Of a stretch of DNA of 58,915 nt, positions 8,857-16,743 are shown piece after piece. Both the position numbers and the translations under genes were made by a program. The stretch lies in NCBI GenBank assembly GCA_035512595.1, contig DATKDU010000542.1, forward strand, positions 1 through 58,915, in the 5' to 3' direction. This DNA comes from DATKDU01 sp035512595 (lineage in GTDB: Bacteria > Planctomycetota > Planctomycetia > Pirellulales > Pirellulaceae). Positions within the stretch are counted from its first letter, which is position 1; every line of letters begins with the position of its first letter. Below the pieces are notes generated by a model, which worked only from the letters and a program-made list of their open reading frames with translations, did not search any database and was not told the DNA's origin.

Positions 8857-9534
8857 TCACCCGTTCTCCAGGACCCACTGCGCCGCTTCGCGGACCAGCT
8901 TGGACGCGTCCTTGATTTGCAGCTTGTCCTTGATCCGCTGGCGGTGGGTCTCCACGGTCTTGACGCTCAAGTGCAGCGCGCGGCTGATCTCGGCGGTCGT
9001 CATCCCGTTGCCGATCATGCGGAATACCTCGAGTTCCCGGTCGGACAGGGTCTCGATGGGAGTCTGGCCGTTGCGCGGCCGCCCGCCGACGCTGCGGTGG
9101 ATCATGTGACTGGCCATCTTCTCGCTGAGATACACCTCGCCGTCCATCACCTTGTGAATTGCCGCGATAATCCTCTGGGTGGCTTCCCGCTTGTTGATGA
9201 ATCCCATCGCTCCCGCGGCCAGGGCGCGCTCGGCATAGACCAGGTCGTCGAACATCGACCAGGCGAGGATGCGAATCGTCCCGTTTTTGGCCTTGAGCCG
9301 GCGGATCAGATCGAGGCTGTTTTCGTTCTCCAGCGAGATGTCCATGATCACGACGTCCGGAGACACCTGGCTGATCATTTTGATCGCCTCCGGAACGTCG
9401 CCGGCCAGGCCGCAGATTTCGAAGCCTCCTGCACGCTCCAGCAGCGCCCGCAGCCCCTCGCGCACGCTGGGATGATCGTCCACGATGGCCAGCCGGATTC
9501 CTTTGCCCGCCGGATTTAACTTATCCATTGCCAT
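8857..9534 (-). CDS. LuxR/NarL-type response regulator
   Basis: A 225-residue regulator. The receiver domain (about 12-130) shows the acidic pair V-D-D, the phospho-acceptor Asp in V-I-M-D-I-S, and the Lys in I-N-K-R. The C-terminal helix-turn-helix has L-S-D-R-E-L-E-V-F, T-A-E-I-S and S-V-K-T-V-E-T-H, typical of NarL/FixJ members. The start at 9534 has GAGG seven bases upstream; a second ATG two codons later is possible. It converges with the hybrid kinase gene upstream on the plus strand, and may be its cytoplasmic output; this is inference. Confidence 0.93.
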   Translation of the reverse strand: MAMDKLNPAGKGIRLAIVDDHPSVREGLRALLERAGGFEICGLAGDVPEAIKMISQVSPDVVIMDISLENENSLDLIRRLKAKNGTIRILAWSMFDDLVYAERALAAGAMGFINKREATQRIIAAIHKVMDGEVYLSEKMASHMIHRSVGGRPRNGQTPIETLSDRELEVFRMIGNGMTTAEISRALHLSVKTVETHRQRIKDKLQIKDASKLVREAAQWVLENG

Positions 9535-9730
9535 AGAACTGCCTCTATGCGAATAGGATCGTCCCGGAAAGGGTAACGCCGCAAGAGGCTGGCGTTCGTC
9601 GCGACCGTGTGGGGGAAGCCCCGACAGCCAGTTCCGCCCGAACCTGACTTCAGAGGGGCGTCCGCTTGCGATGATGTCCAGTGTACCTGTCGCCGTCAGA
9701 GAGCACCATAACGAACTCAGGACAGAAATC

Positions 9731-10021
9731 ATGTACGAGATTCAACTTCGATCTGGGAATCAATGGGCGGTTGTGGACGGAGACCAGGGGCGGACCATGT
9801 ACGTCGGCCCCCTCTACCAGTGTGAAGACTGGCTCGACAGCCGCGAGAACGAACTCGTGACTCAGGCCGGTTCGGAAATGCTGTGGCCAGATCCACGAAC
9901 GCGTGCCCCGAGTGCTCTGCCGTGGGCCGGCGTGCTCGGCCAGAAGCTCTACGCGTTGCTTCGCCATCCGTTCACCAAGGGGGTCGCGGTAGCTCGTGAA
10001 ACCGCCCAGCCAACCGAATGA
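9731..10021 (+). CDS. Hypothetical small protein (96 aa)
   Basis: A 96-residue ORF whose first half reads like a folded small domain (M-Y-E-I-Q-L-R, then W-A-V-V-D-G, then M-Y-V-G-P-L-Y-Q-C-E-D-W-L-D). The C-terminal half contains W-A-G-V-L-G-Q-K-L-Y-A-L-L. No membrane segment, no recognised family. The ATG chosen has AGGA upstream; an in-frame ATG 20 codons earlier is less likely. Its 3' end overlaps the frame of the following kinase remnant by 26 bases, which suggests the remnant's true start was lost. Confidence 0.55.
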   Translation: MYEIQLRSGNQWAVVDGDQGRTMYVGPLYQCEDWLDSRENELVTQAGSEMLWPDPRTRAPSALPWAGVLGQKLYALLRHPFTKGVAVARETAQPTE

Positions 10022-10490
10022 GGCGCGGGATCGTCGTTTGAAACCACTTACCAATTTGAATCGGGAGTCGATCACGCATCCGGCTGACCTTCCGGCCGAC
10101 CTGGATAACGTCCGCCGCCTGTTGGCGGGTGAAATCCAAAACTACCAGATGGAGAAGGGGTTCCTCCATAGAGACGGTCGCATCGTGTACACGATTCTGG
10201 GAGTCGGACTGGTGAGAGACCAGGACGGACGCCCCTCCTATTTCGTAAGCCAGATTCAAGACATCACGGCCCGTAAGGAGGCGGAGCAGGATCGGGAGCG
10301 GTTTTTTGTCCACTCGCTGACGCTGACCGCGCACGCCATGAAGGGGGATCGCGAGCGCTGCCTGGAAGCGGGGATGGACGGCTACGTCGCCAAGCCGTTG
10401 CAATTGGACGAGTTGTTCGCCGCAATCAGCGCCGCGACTGCTCCAAGTCACGCCGATTGGGCTGGCAACGGCGAACTGATCACAAGCTGA
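9996..10490 (+). pseudogene. Collapsed PAS/hybrid histidine kinase remnant
   Basis: The frame encodes the second half of a PAS/PAC domain (H-P-A-D-L, then M-E-K-G-F-L-H-R-D-G, then Q-I-Q-D-I-T-A-R-K). It then jumps directly into the tail of a receiver domain (T-A-H-A-M-K-G-D-R-E-R-C-L-E-A-G-M-D-G-Y-V). The PAS N-terminal half, the H-box, the ATPase domain and the start of the receiver are all missing. The DNA 10324-10366 is identical over 43 bases to 13054-13096 in the next kinase gene, and similarity continues after that. This fits deletion between repeats within an old hybrid kinase. The residual ORF is open, so a product is possible, but neither domain is complete. Confidence 0.75.
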
Positions 10491-10538
10491 GTTGGAGTCG
10501 CGGCGAACGCCTCGATTCCCTGGGAAGGTTATGAAACG

Positions 10539-13244
10539 ATGACCATCAAAAGGCTTTTTCAAGTTCTGTACTTTACGCACTACATTCTGCTGGTGATCCT
10601 CGCGTTGTTCGCAGTTCTTTCGGTCGCGAACCATAGGCATTTGACCCGAAGCCAGAAGGTCCGTTATGAGTCTCGTTTGCTGGCCGAACGATTACGTCAA
10701 AGTTCCGAGGACTTGACCCGTATGGCCCAGACCTACGTGTCCACCGGGGATCCTAAATTCGAGCAGTATTACTGGCATATCCTGGCCATTCGTAATGGGA
10801 CCAAGCCGCATCCCGAGCACCATCAACGATTCTACTGGGGATTACTCCCGCCCGAGATTTCCGCAACCGCGCCAGCCGTCCCTCTGCAGACGCGCATGAA
10901 GGACTTGGGCTTTACCGAGATTGAGTTTGCCAAGCTCAAAGAAGCGCAGGCGCTGTCCGATCGCCTGGTGCGAACGGAAGAAATTGCCATGGCCGCGATG
11001 AAAGGCCGTTATGACGATGGGACAGGCCACTTTACAAAAACCGGACCGCCAGACCAGAAGCTGGCTATTGGCCTCGTGTTTGATGAAACCTATCACCGCA
11101 ACAAAGCCGCGATCTTCAAGCCGATCGACGAATTCTTCCGGTTGCTCGACAAACGAACCGCGGCAACGGCGGAAACCGCTGTTCGACGGAGCATTTTCTA
11201 CGTGTATTCGATCCTTGGCATACTGATTGTCTTGGGGGGCCTGATTGCGGCCTCGCGGATCGTCGTCATGCGCCGAGTTTCTCGCCCAATCTCCGCGCTG
11301 CAAAAGCAAACCCAGATGGTGGCCGCCGACCTGAACCGCCTGGCCGACGTGGCCGACGAGATTTCGAGGGGCGACCTGGCAGGGAAATTCTTCACTACCG
11401 CCCAGCCGCTGCACCTCGTTTCCCTGGACGAAATCGGGCATTTGGCGCGAGCGCACGATTTCATGATTGCCCGATTGCAGGTGGCAGGCAGTTCCGTCGC
11501 CAAGATGGGGGCCGATCTGGGCCACCGCGCCAGCCAACTGCTGCAAGCCAACCATGAACTGGAAGCGAACAATACGCTCCTGGAGGAAGCCAAGGCAGAC
11601 GCCGAATCCGCCAACCAGGCCAAGAGCGATTTCCTGGCCAATATGAGCCACGAGATCCGCACGCCCATAAACGGCATTGTCGGCTTTACCGACCTGGTCC
11701 TCGATTCGGAGCTCACCGGCGAACAGCGGCAGTATATCGAAGGGGTGAAGTCCTCGGGCGAATCGCTGCTGCGGATCATCAACGACATCCTCGATTTTTC
11801 CAAGATCGAGGCCGGCCGGCTCGACCTGGAATCGACCGACTTCGACTTGAAAGAGTCGCTGGCCGACACCGTCCGCACGATGGCCCTGCTGGCCCACGAA
11901 AAGGGGCTCGAACTGCTCTGCGAAGTCCACTCTGACGTTCCCGACGCCCTCGTCGGCGATCCGGCCAGGCTGTGGCAGGTGCTCATCAACCTGGTCGGCA
12001 ATGCCGTCAAGTTCACCCACAAGGGAGAAACCTGCATTCTGGTCGAGACGGAGGAGCTGACCGCGGAACACGCCACGCTGCACTTCACCGTCAGTGACAC
12101 GGGTACCGGCATTCCGGCCGACAAGCTGCGGGCAATCTTCGACCCCTTCGTCCAGGCTGACAATTCGATGACGCGGAAGTTCGGCGGGACGGGACTGGGA
12201 CTGACCATTTCGTCGCGGCTGGTCGAGATGATGGGGGGGCGGATCTGGGCGGAAAGCAAAGCAGGCCGGGGGAGCAAGTTCCATTTCACGGCCCGCTTCG
12301 GCCGGCGGACCACTCCGCTCGTCAAGCTCGCTCCGGCACTGCGTCCCAACCTGAGCGGCCTGCGCGTGCTCGTGGTGGACGATAACGAGACCAGCCGCCG
12401 AATCTTGAAGCAGTTTCTCGCCCACTGGCAGATGGAATCGAGCGAGGCGGCGGACGGCCAGCAGGCACTGACAACTCTCCGCGCCGCTTCGGCCGGCAAT
12501 CAACCGTTCCAGGTGATTCTGCTGGACGCGATGATGCCCGGCATGGACGGGTTTCAGTTGCTGGAGCAAATTCAGCGGGAACCGGAGATCGACCGCCCAA
12601 CGGTCCTGATGCTCAGCTCGGCCGATCAGCGGGACGCTCTGGCCCGCTGCCGTCAGTTGGGAGTCGCGGCCTACCTCGTCAAACCCATCCGCGCTGCGGA
12701 ACTGCTGACCGCAATGGAGCAGGCGCTCGCCGGCCCTCAGGCGGCGGGGGCCGCCGCCGCACAAGCGCCGGTCGCGCCCGCCAAGGCGCCCGTCGCGGAA
12801 ACAAGGAGCCTGCGGATTCTCGTTACCGAGGACAACCCGGTCAATCAATTGCTGGCGGTGCGGGTCTTGCAGAAAGCGGGGCACACCACGGCCGTGGCCG
12901 ACAACGGCCAGGAAGCCCTGGAAGCCCTAAAACGCGAAGCCTTCGACCTGGTCCTGATGGACGTGCAAATGCCGATCATGGACGGATTTTGGGCGACGGC
13001 CAAAATCCGCACGCAGGAAGTGGGGACGGGCCGCCATTTGCCGATCGTGGCGATGACCGCGCACGCCATGAAGGGGGATCGCGAGCGCTGCCTGGAGGCG
13101 GGCATGGACGGTTACGTCGCCAAGCCTCTGCAAACCGACGCGTTGTTCGCCGCCATTGCCGCCGCAACGGCGATTGCTCGTCCTGCGCCGAGTTGCGTCG
13201 AGACGGTTGCGGGCGAAGAATCCCAAAACGCTTACACACCTTGA
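10539..13244 (+). CDS. Membrane hybrid histidine kinase with two receiver domains
   Basis: A 901-residue kinase. A first membrane helix (about 13-32) and a second (about 222-245) flank a helical extracytoplasmic sensor of about 190 residues. A linker resembling HAMP and a coiled coil follow (about 250-365), then the H-box M-S-H-E-I-R-T-P and an ATPase domain with N-L-V-G-N-A-V-K-F-T and G-T-G-L-G-L. The first receiver has L-V-V-D-D-N-E and L-L-D-A-M-M-P; the second has V-T-E-D-N-P-V-N-Q and L-M-D-V-Q-M-P-I-M-D-G. The architecture is that of BarA/TorS-like kinases, which pass phosphate through an HPt domain. An HPt protein is encoded immediately downstream, making the two a likely phosphorelay pair. 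Confidence 0.94.
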   Translation: MTIKRLFQVLYFTHYILLVILALFAVLSVANHRHLTRSQKVRYESRLLAERLRQSSEDLTRMAQTYVSTGDPKFEQYYWHILAIRNGTKPHPEHHQRFYWGLLPPEISATAPAVPLQTRMKDLGFTEIEFAKLKEAQALSDRLVRTEEIAMAAMKGRYDDGTGHFTKTGPPDQKLAIGLVFDETYHRNKAAIFKPIDEFFRLLDKRTAATAETAVRRSIFYVYSILGILIVLGGLIAASRIVVMRRVSRPISALQKQTQMVAADLNRLADVADEISRGDLAGKFFTTAQPLHLVSLDEIGHLARAHDFMIARLQVAGSSVAKMGADLGHRASQLLQANHELEANNTLLEEAKADAESANQAKSDFLANMSHEIRTPINGIVGFTDLVLDSELTGEQRQYIEGVKSSGESLLRIINDILDFSKIEAGRLDLESTDFDLKESLADTVRTMALLAHEKGLELLCEVHSDVPDALVGDPARLWQVLINLVGNAVKFTHKGETCILVETEELTAEHATLHFTVSDTGTGIPADKLRAIFDPFVQADNSMTRKFGGTGLGLTISSRLVEMMGGRIWAESKAGRGSKFHFTARFGRRTTPLVKLAPALRPNLSGLRVLVVDDNETSRRILKQFLAHWQMESSEAADGQQALTTLRAASAGNQPFQVILLDAMMPGMDGFQLLEQIQREPEIDRPTVLMLSSADQRDALARCRQLGVAAYLVKPIRAAELLTAMEQALAGPQAAGAAAAQAPVAPAKAPVAETRSLRILVTEDNPVNQLLAVRVLQKAGHTTAVADNGQEALEALKREAFDLVLMDVQMPIMDGFWATAKIRTQEVGTGRHLPIVAMTAHAMKGDRERCLEAGMDGYVAKPLQTDALFAAIAAATAIARPAPSCVETVAGEESQNAYTP

Positions 13245-13264
13245 AACCCGAGAAGAAGTTGACG

Positions 13265-13618
13265 ATGAACGACATGGCAAGCCCCAGCCTCCTGTCCCCC
13301 ACCGCCGACCCGCTGAACGGGGATCCGGATCTCCGCAAGGAATTGGCGGCGCTCTATCTGGCGGACTATCCGCAGCTCCTGGCGCGAATCCGTCAGGCAA
13401 TCGGGGACCGTAGCGGCCCGGAATTGAAAGCCGCAGCGCATTCGCTCAAGGGTTCCTCGGGCGTTTTCCGAGACCAGTGTGCTTTCGACGCCGCGCTGCG
13501 GCTGGAGATCATCGGCAGCAATGCGGATTGGGCGCGGGCGGAGGAAGCCTGCCAGCGCGTCTGCGAGGAAACGGGCCGCCTGGCTGGAGACCTGGCTGCG
13601 CTGATCGCGGCGCCTTAA
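13265..13618 (+). CDS. Histidine phosphotransfer (HPt) protein
   Basis: A 117-residue single-domain HPt protein. The phospho-accepting residue is His59 in A-A-A-H-S-L-K-G-S-S-G, the standard HPt signature, within an all-helical protein. It starts 20 bases after the stop of the double-receiver kinase and is surely co-transcribed with it. The expected role is to carry phosphate from that kinase's receivers to a downstream receiver. Candidates in the neighbourhood are the receiver on the CpaE protein at 15022 and the LuxR-type regulator at 8857. Confidence 0.92.
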   Translation: MNDMASPSLLSPTADPLNGDPDLRKELAALYLADYPQLLARIRQAIGDRSGPELKAAAHSLKGSSGVFRDQCAFDAALRLEIIGSNADWARAEEACQRVCEETGRLAGDLAALIAAP

Positions 13619-13632
13619 GGCGCGCCGCGAAC

Positions 13633-13749
13633 GTCGGGGAATGCCCTACATCCGGTTCGGTTTCTGCTCGACAACCGGAAATGCATTGGCCGCCAGAATG
13701 AAATGGTCGGATTACCCAACCGGCCCCCTGACGAGAACCCGTAAGCGAC
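13633..13749 (+). promoter_or_regulatory. Leader element 1 of a pair upstream of the Ser/Thr kinase
   Basis: The sequence starting GTCGGGGAATGCCC at 13633 resembles the sequence starting at 14882. Both contain G-T-C-G-G-G-G-A-A-N-G-C-C-C-N-A-C-A-T and, exactly 59 bases from the block start, GCCAGAATG. The first part can form a GTCGGG/CCC-AC hairpin (one mismatch in this copy). The element ends about 30 bases before the kinase ATG. Confidence 0.45.
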
Positions 13750-14862
13750 ATGAGCAATTCCCGCACAACGTGCAGCCCGCCCATCGAGTTGGAAGATGCC
13801 CAACGGCAGATCGGCCAGTATCGCCTCCAGCGTTTGTTGGGCAGCGGCGGCATGGGCGAGGTGTACCTAGCCGAGCATCCCATGATCAAGCGGCCTTGCG
13901 CGATCAAGATCATCCGGGCCGACAAGGCCGGGGATCGTCGCGCTTTGGCCCGCTTCGAACGGGAAGTGAGGGCTACGGCCGCGCTCTCGCACTGGAACAC
14001 GGTGGACATTTACGACTTTGGCCGCACCGCCGATGGAACGCTCTATTTGGTGATGGAATACCTGCGAGGCATGAACCTCAGCGAGCTCGTGCAGGAATAT
14101 GGGCCGTTGCCGGCGGACCGGGTCGTGCACTTGATGCGCCAAGCCTGCGACGCGTTGACGGAGGCCCACGGACTGGACCTCATTCATCGCGACCTCAAGC
14201 CGGCCAACATCTTTGCCGCCTTGCGGGGCGGACTGTACGACGTGACGAAGCTGATCGATTTCGGCCTCGCCAAGCCGCTGCACTCCCTGGCGGGCAGTGA
14301 TCTCACGCTGGAAGGCTCCTTCACCGGCTCGCCGTTGTACATGTCCCCCGAGCAGGCCAGCGGCGACGACGAGCATGATAAACGGAGCGACATCTATTCC
14401 TTGGGGGCGGTGATGTACTTCCTGCTGACCGGCAGGCCGCCCTTTGATTACGACAAGCCTCTCAAGGTCATCATGGCGCACTCCTACGAGACCCCGCGGC
14501 ACCTCTCGGAGCTCGTGCCCAACGTGCCCGATAGCCTCCAGCAGATCATCCTCCGCTGCCTGAAAAAAGATCCCGACGAGCGTTTCCAGGACGCCGAGCA
14601 TCTGGCGCTCGCACTGGACTGGAGCCGGCTGGCACGCAGTTGGTCGCGTACCAGGGCCGCGCAGTGGTGGGTCGAGCGCCACACAGGCGGCTTCCGCCTT
14701 TCCGAGGCGCCTCTCGTCTCCTCCGATCTGACGGAAACGCTCGACTCGGAAAAACTGACCAAGACGATCAAGGTCGCTGGAAAGCAGCACAACTGCGCTG
14801 CTTCGCCGCAGGCGAGCAAGCCCAACAGGAACACTTCGGGGTCCCCCGCGGCAACCCCGTAG
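13750..14862 (+). CDS. Soluble Ser/Thr protein kinase (Hanks type)
   Basis: A 370-residue kinase. The glycine loop is G-S-G-G-M-G-E-V-Y (31-39), the ATP Lys is K53 in A-I-K-I-I, the catalytic loop is H-R-D-L-K-P-A-N with Asp148, and the metal Asp is D170 in D-F-G. The activation segment continues to Y-M-S-P-E-Q and S-D-I-Y-S-L-G. The kinase domain ends near residue 290; the remainder is a short Ser/Thr/Pro-rich tail without a membrane helix or sensor. It sits between an HPt protein and the REC-CpaE gene, so it may add Ser/Thr phosphorylation to the same pathway. The ATG has no strong Shine-Dalgarno (GTAAGCGAC upstream). Confidence 0.93.
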   Translation: MSNSRTTCSPPIELEDAQRQIGQYRLQRLLGSGGMGEVYLAEHPMIKRPCAIKIIRADKAGDRRALARFEREVRATAALSHWNTVDIYDFGRTADGTLYLVMEYLRGMNLSELVQEYGPLPADRVVHLMRQACDALTEAHGLDLIHRDLKPANIFAALRGGLYDVTKLIDFGLAKPLHSLAGSDLTLEGSFTGSPLYMSPEQASGDDEHDKRSDIYSLGAVMYFLLTGRPPFDYDKPLKVIMAHSYETPRHLSELVPNVPDSLQQIILRCLKKDPDERFQDAEHLALALDWSRLARSWSRTRAAQWWVERHTGGFRLSEAPLVSSDLTETLDSEKLTKTIKVAGKQHNCAASPQASKPNRNTSGSPAATP

Positions 14863-14881
14863 CATGCTCAGCCTGCGGCTT

Positions 14882-15021
14882 GTCGGGGAAAGCCCGACAT
14901 GAGCTTCCGCCTTTGCCGGATGCCTGACCAATGGATTGTCGCCAGAATGGACTTGGTGGATGATCATCGGCGCGCATGAGCCAAGGGATGAGCGTGAAGC
15001 TTCAAGTCGAAAGGTAAATGC
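14882..15021 (+). promoter_or_regulatory. Leader element 2 of the pair, upstream of REC-CpaE
   Basis: The second copy of the element at 13633. Here the hairpin GTCGGG-GAAAG-CCCGAC (14882-14898) is perfect. GCCAGAATG begins at 14941, the same 59-base offset as in copy 1, and is followed by a TGG-GGAT similarity. The element lies directly upstream of the Tad-associated gene. Promoter, structured leader and small repeat all remain possible. Confidence 0.45.
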
Positions 15022-16197
15022 ATGTTCCCCGTCATTCGCATACTGTTGATTGAAGACAACCGGATCGAAGCCCGTTTGACGCAGCAGCGGCTGGCGACCG
15101 CCAAGGACGGAGCGTTTGAAGTCGAGACGGTTGATCAGTTGCAGCTTGGCACGGAGCGCCTGGCCCGGCCCGGAATCGATATCGTGCTGCTGGACCTGAA
15201 CCTCCCCGACAGTCGCGGGATGGATACGTTCATCCGGCTCCACGAGCAGTTTCCGGACGTTCCGGTCGTCGTGTTGACCGGCGAGTACGACGAGCAAATA
15301 GGTCCTTTGACAGTCGAGAAGGGGGCCCAGGACTACCTGATCAAACAGCAGGCCGACGCGATCTCGCTAGCCCGCGTGCTCCGCTTCGCGCTTGCTCGCC
15401 ACCGCGCGCAGGCCGAGCTGTTGAGCAAGTCGAGCCGCGTCAAGGCGGCGAAAGTGCTGGGTTTCGTCGGGGCCAAGGGAGGGGTGGGAACGACCACCGT
15501 GGCCCTCAACGTGGCGGTCTCGCTCGCCGCCCGCAAGAAGTCGGTGGTGATCGTGGAATTGCAGCCTGGTTCCGGTTCCCTGGCGCATCACTTGCGGCAA
15601 GTGCCGGTGGACAATCTCAGCAATCTCCTCAAGCTGCCTGCCGATCGAATCGACGAGCGGTCCCTCGAAGCCGCGCTGGGGCGGGGACCGGCGAACCTGA
15701 GCGTCTTGTTTGCTCCGCAAGGAAAAGATCCGTTCCAGGTCATTGAGCCGGAACAGGCCGTGGCCATCGTCCGTGGTCTGGCCCGCCTGGCCGATTTCGT
15801 CATCCTCGACCTGCCGCACACTCCCACCGCGGCTACGCGGGCGACGTTTCCGCTGTGCCACTTCACGGCCCTGATTACCGAGCGCGAGCCGGGATCGGTC
15901 GCCAGCGGCAAGGAGGTGCTCCAGCGATTGCACGACTGGGGGGTGCCGAGCCACCTGGTCGGGACCGTGATCGTCAACCGCACGATCTATCCGCTGTCCA
16001 TGGAAATGTCCAAGATCCAATCCCAACTCGGCTGCGACTTGATCGGTTCCATCTTGTCGGATACGACCGCCTGCCTGAACGCCCAGGAATCGGGACTGCC
16101 AATCGTTCTCGCGTCGCCCCAGCATGAGATCAGCCTCAATCTCGGGGACATCGCCGATCGGCTCGCGGCGGAGAACGTCGCCGTGCTGTCCATTTAA
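15022..16197 (+). CDS. CpaE/TadZ-like ATPase with N-terminal receiver domain
   Basis: A 391-residue protein. Residues about 5-125 form a receiver domain that looks competent: acidic pair E-D-N, acceptor Asp in L-L-D-L-N-L-P-D, Thr in V-V-L-T-G-E and Lys in Y-L-I-K-Q. Residues about 145-390 are a MinD/ParA-type ATPase with G-A-K-G-G-V-G-T-T-T; the usual P-loop Lys of GKT is Thr here, although the earlier signature Lys is kept. CpaE/TadZ proteins localise the Tad pilus machinery. The secretin gene follows on the same strand. An intact receiver makes this a plausible terminal acceptor for the upstream kinase/HPt pair. Confidence 0.88.
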   Translation: MFPVIRILLIEDNRIEARLTQQRLATAKDGAFEVETVDQLQLGTERLARPGIDIVLLDLNLPDSRGMDTFIRLHEQFPDVPVVVLTGEYDEQIGPLTVEKGAQDYLIKQQADAISLARVLRFALARHRAQAELLSKSSRVKAAKVLGFVGAKGGVGTTTVALNVAVSLAARKKSVVIVELQPGSGSLAHHLRQVPVDNLSNLLKLPADRIDERSLEAALGRGPANLSVLFAPQGKDPFQVIEPEQAVAIVRGLARLADFVILDLPHTPTAATRATFPLCHFTALITEREPGSVASGKEVLQRLHDWGVPSHLVGTVIVNRTIYPLSMEMSKIQSQLGCDLIGSILSDTTACLNAQESGLPIVLASPQHEISLNLGDIADRLAAENVAVLSI

Positions 16198-16743
16198 GTC
16201 GAGACGGCAACGCTGGCATCCCGGCCCAGGGAAAGCTTTGGTTCCAGGTGCTAAACTGAACATGCTAGCGCCCCTGGCTCCTGGCAAAGGCTCCCTGCTC
16301 CGCCCGCCCGTCACACCTGGAGACCGACGACGACCAAATGCCTAACGCCCCGTAAACAGCGACCCCGAGGAAGTCCCGGCGCAATCACCATTTACAGAAC
16401 AAAGGTTACATTGCGACGCACCCAGCGGCCGATACCAAGAGAACAACCCAGGATAGCCGACCCGATCGATCCTACCTGCCTGACAACCGCTGCCGGACGG
16501 GGCACGTTGGTACCAGCGACCCCTTTGGCCATTGCATTCAGTGGCGCCCGTTCGTGGGCCCAAGGGAACCATGTTGACTGGGAGCGTCGCAGGTAAGTCA
16601 GGACCGCACGGGCCAGCCCCTGGTCCGAGGACCACGGCGCCAATTCGTCACACGGCGCCGGCACATGAACCGATGGCAAGGAATGCTGGGAGTTGGGGAT
16701 CCGGTCGGGTCTCAAATTCATTTCCGAGGGAGCGGCAATACCC
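16198..16743 (+). other. Intergenic region upstream of the secretin gene
   Basis: About 546 bases with no supported gene. Several short ORFs run through it on both strands but none has a ribosome binding site or protein-like sequence. The length suggests the promoter and possibly a long leader for the secretin operon. I see no RNA family I can name. Confidence 0.4.

Noticed and set aside
10842..12884. Long antisense ORF (680 codons) on the minus strand opposite the double-receiver kinase
   Set aside because: It is exactly opposite a clearly real gene, is very rich in Arg/Gln/Gly/His as expected for a GC-rich shadow frame, and has no motif.
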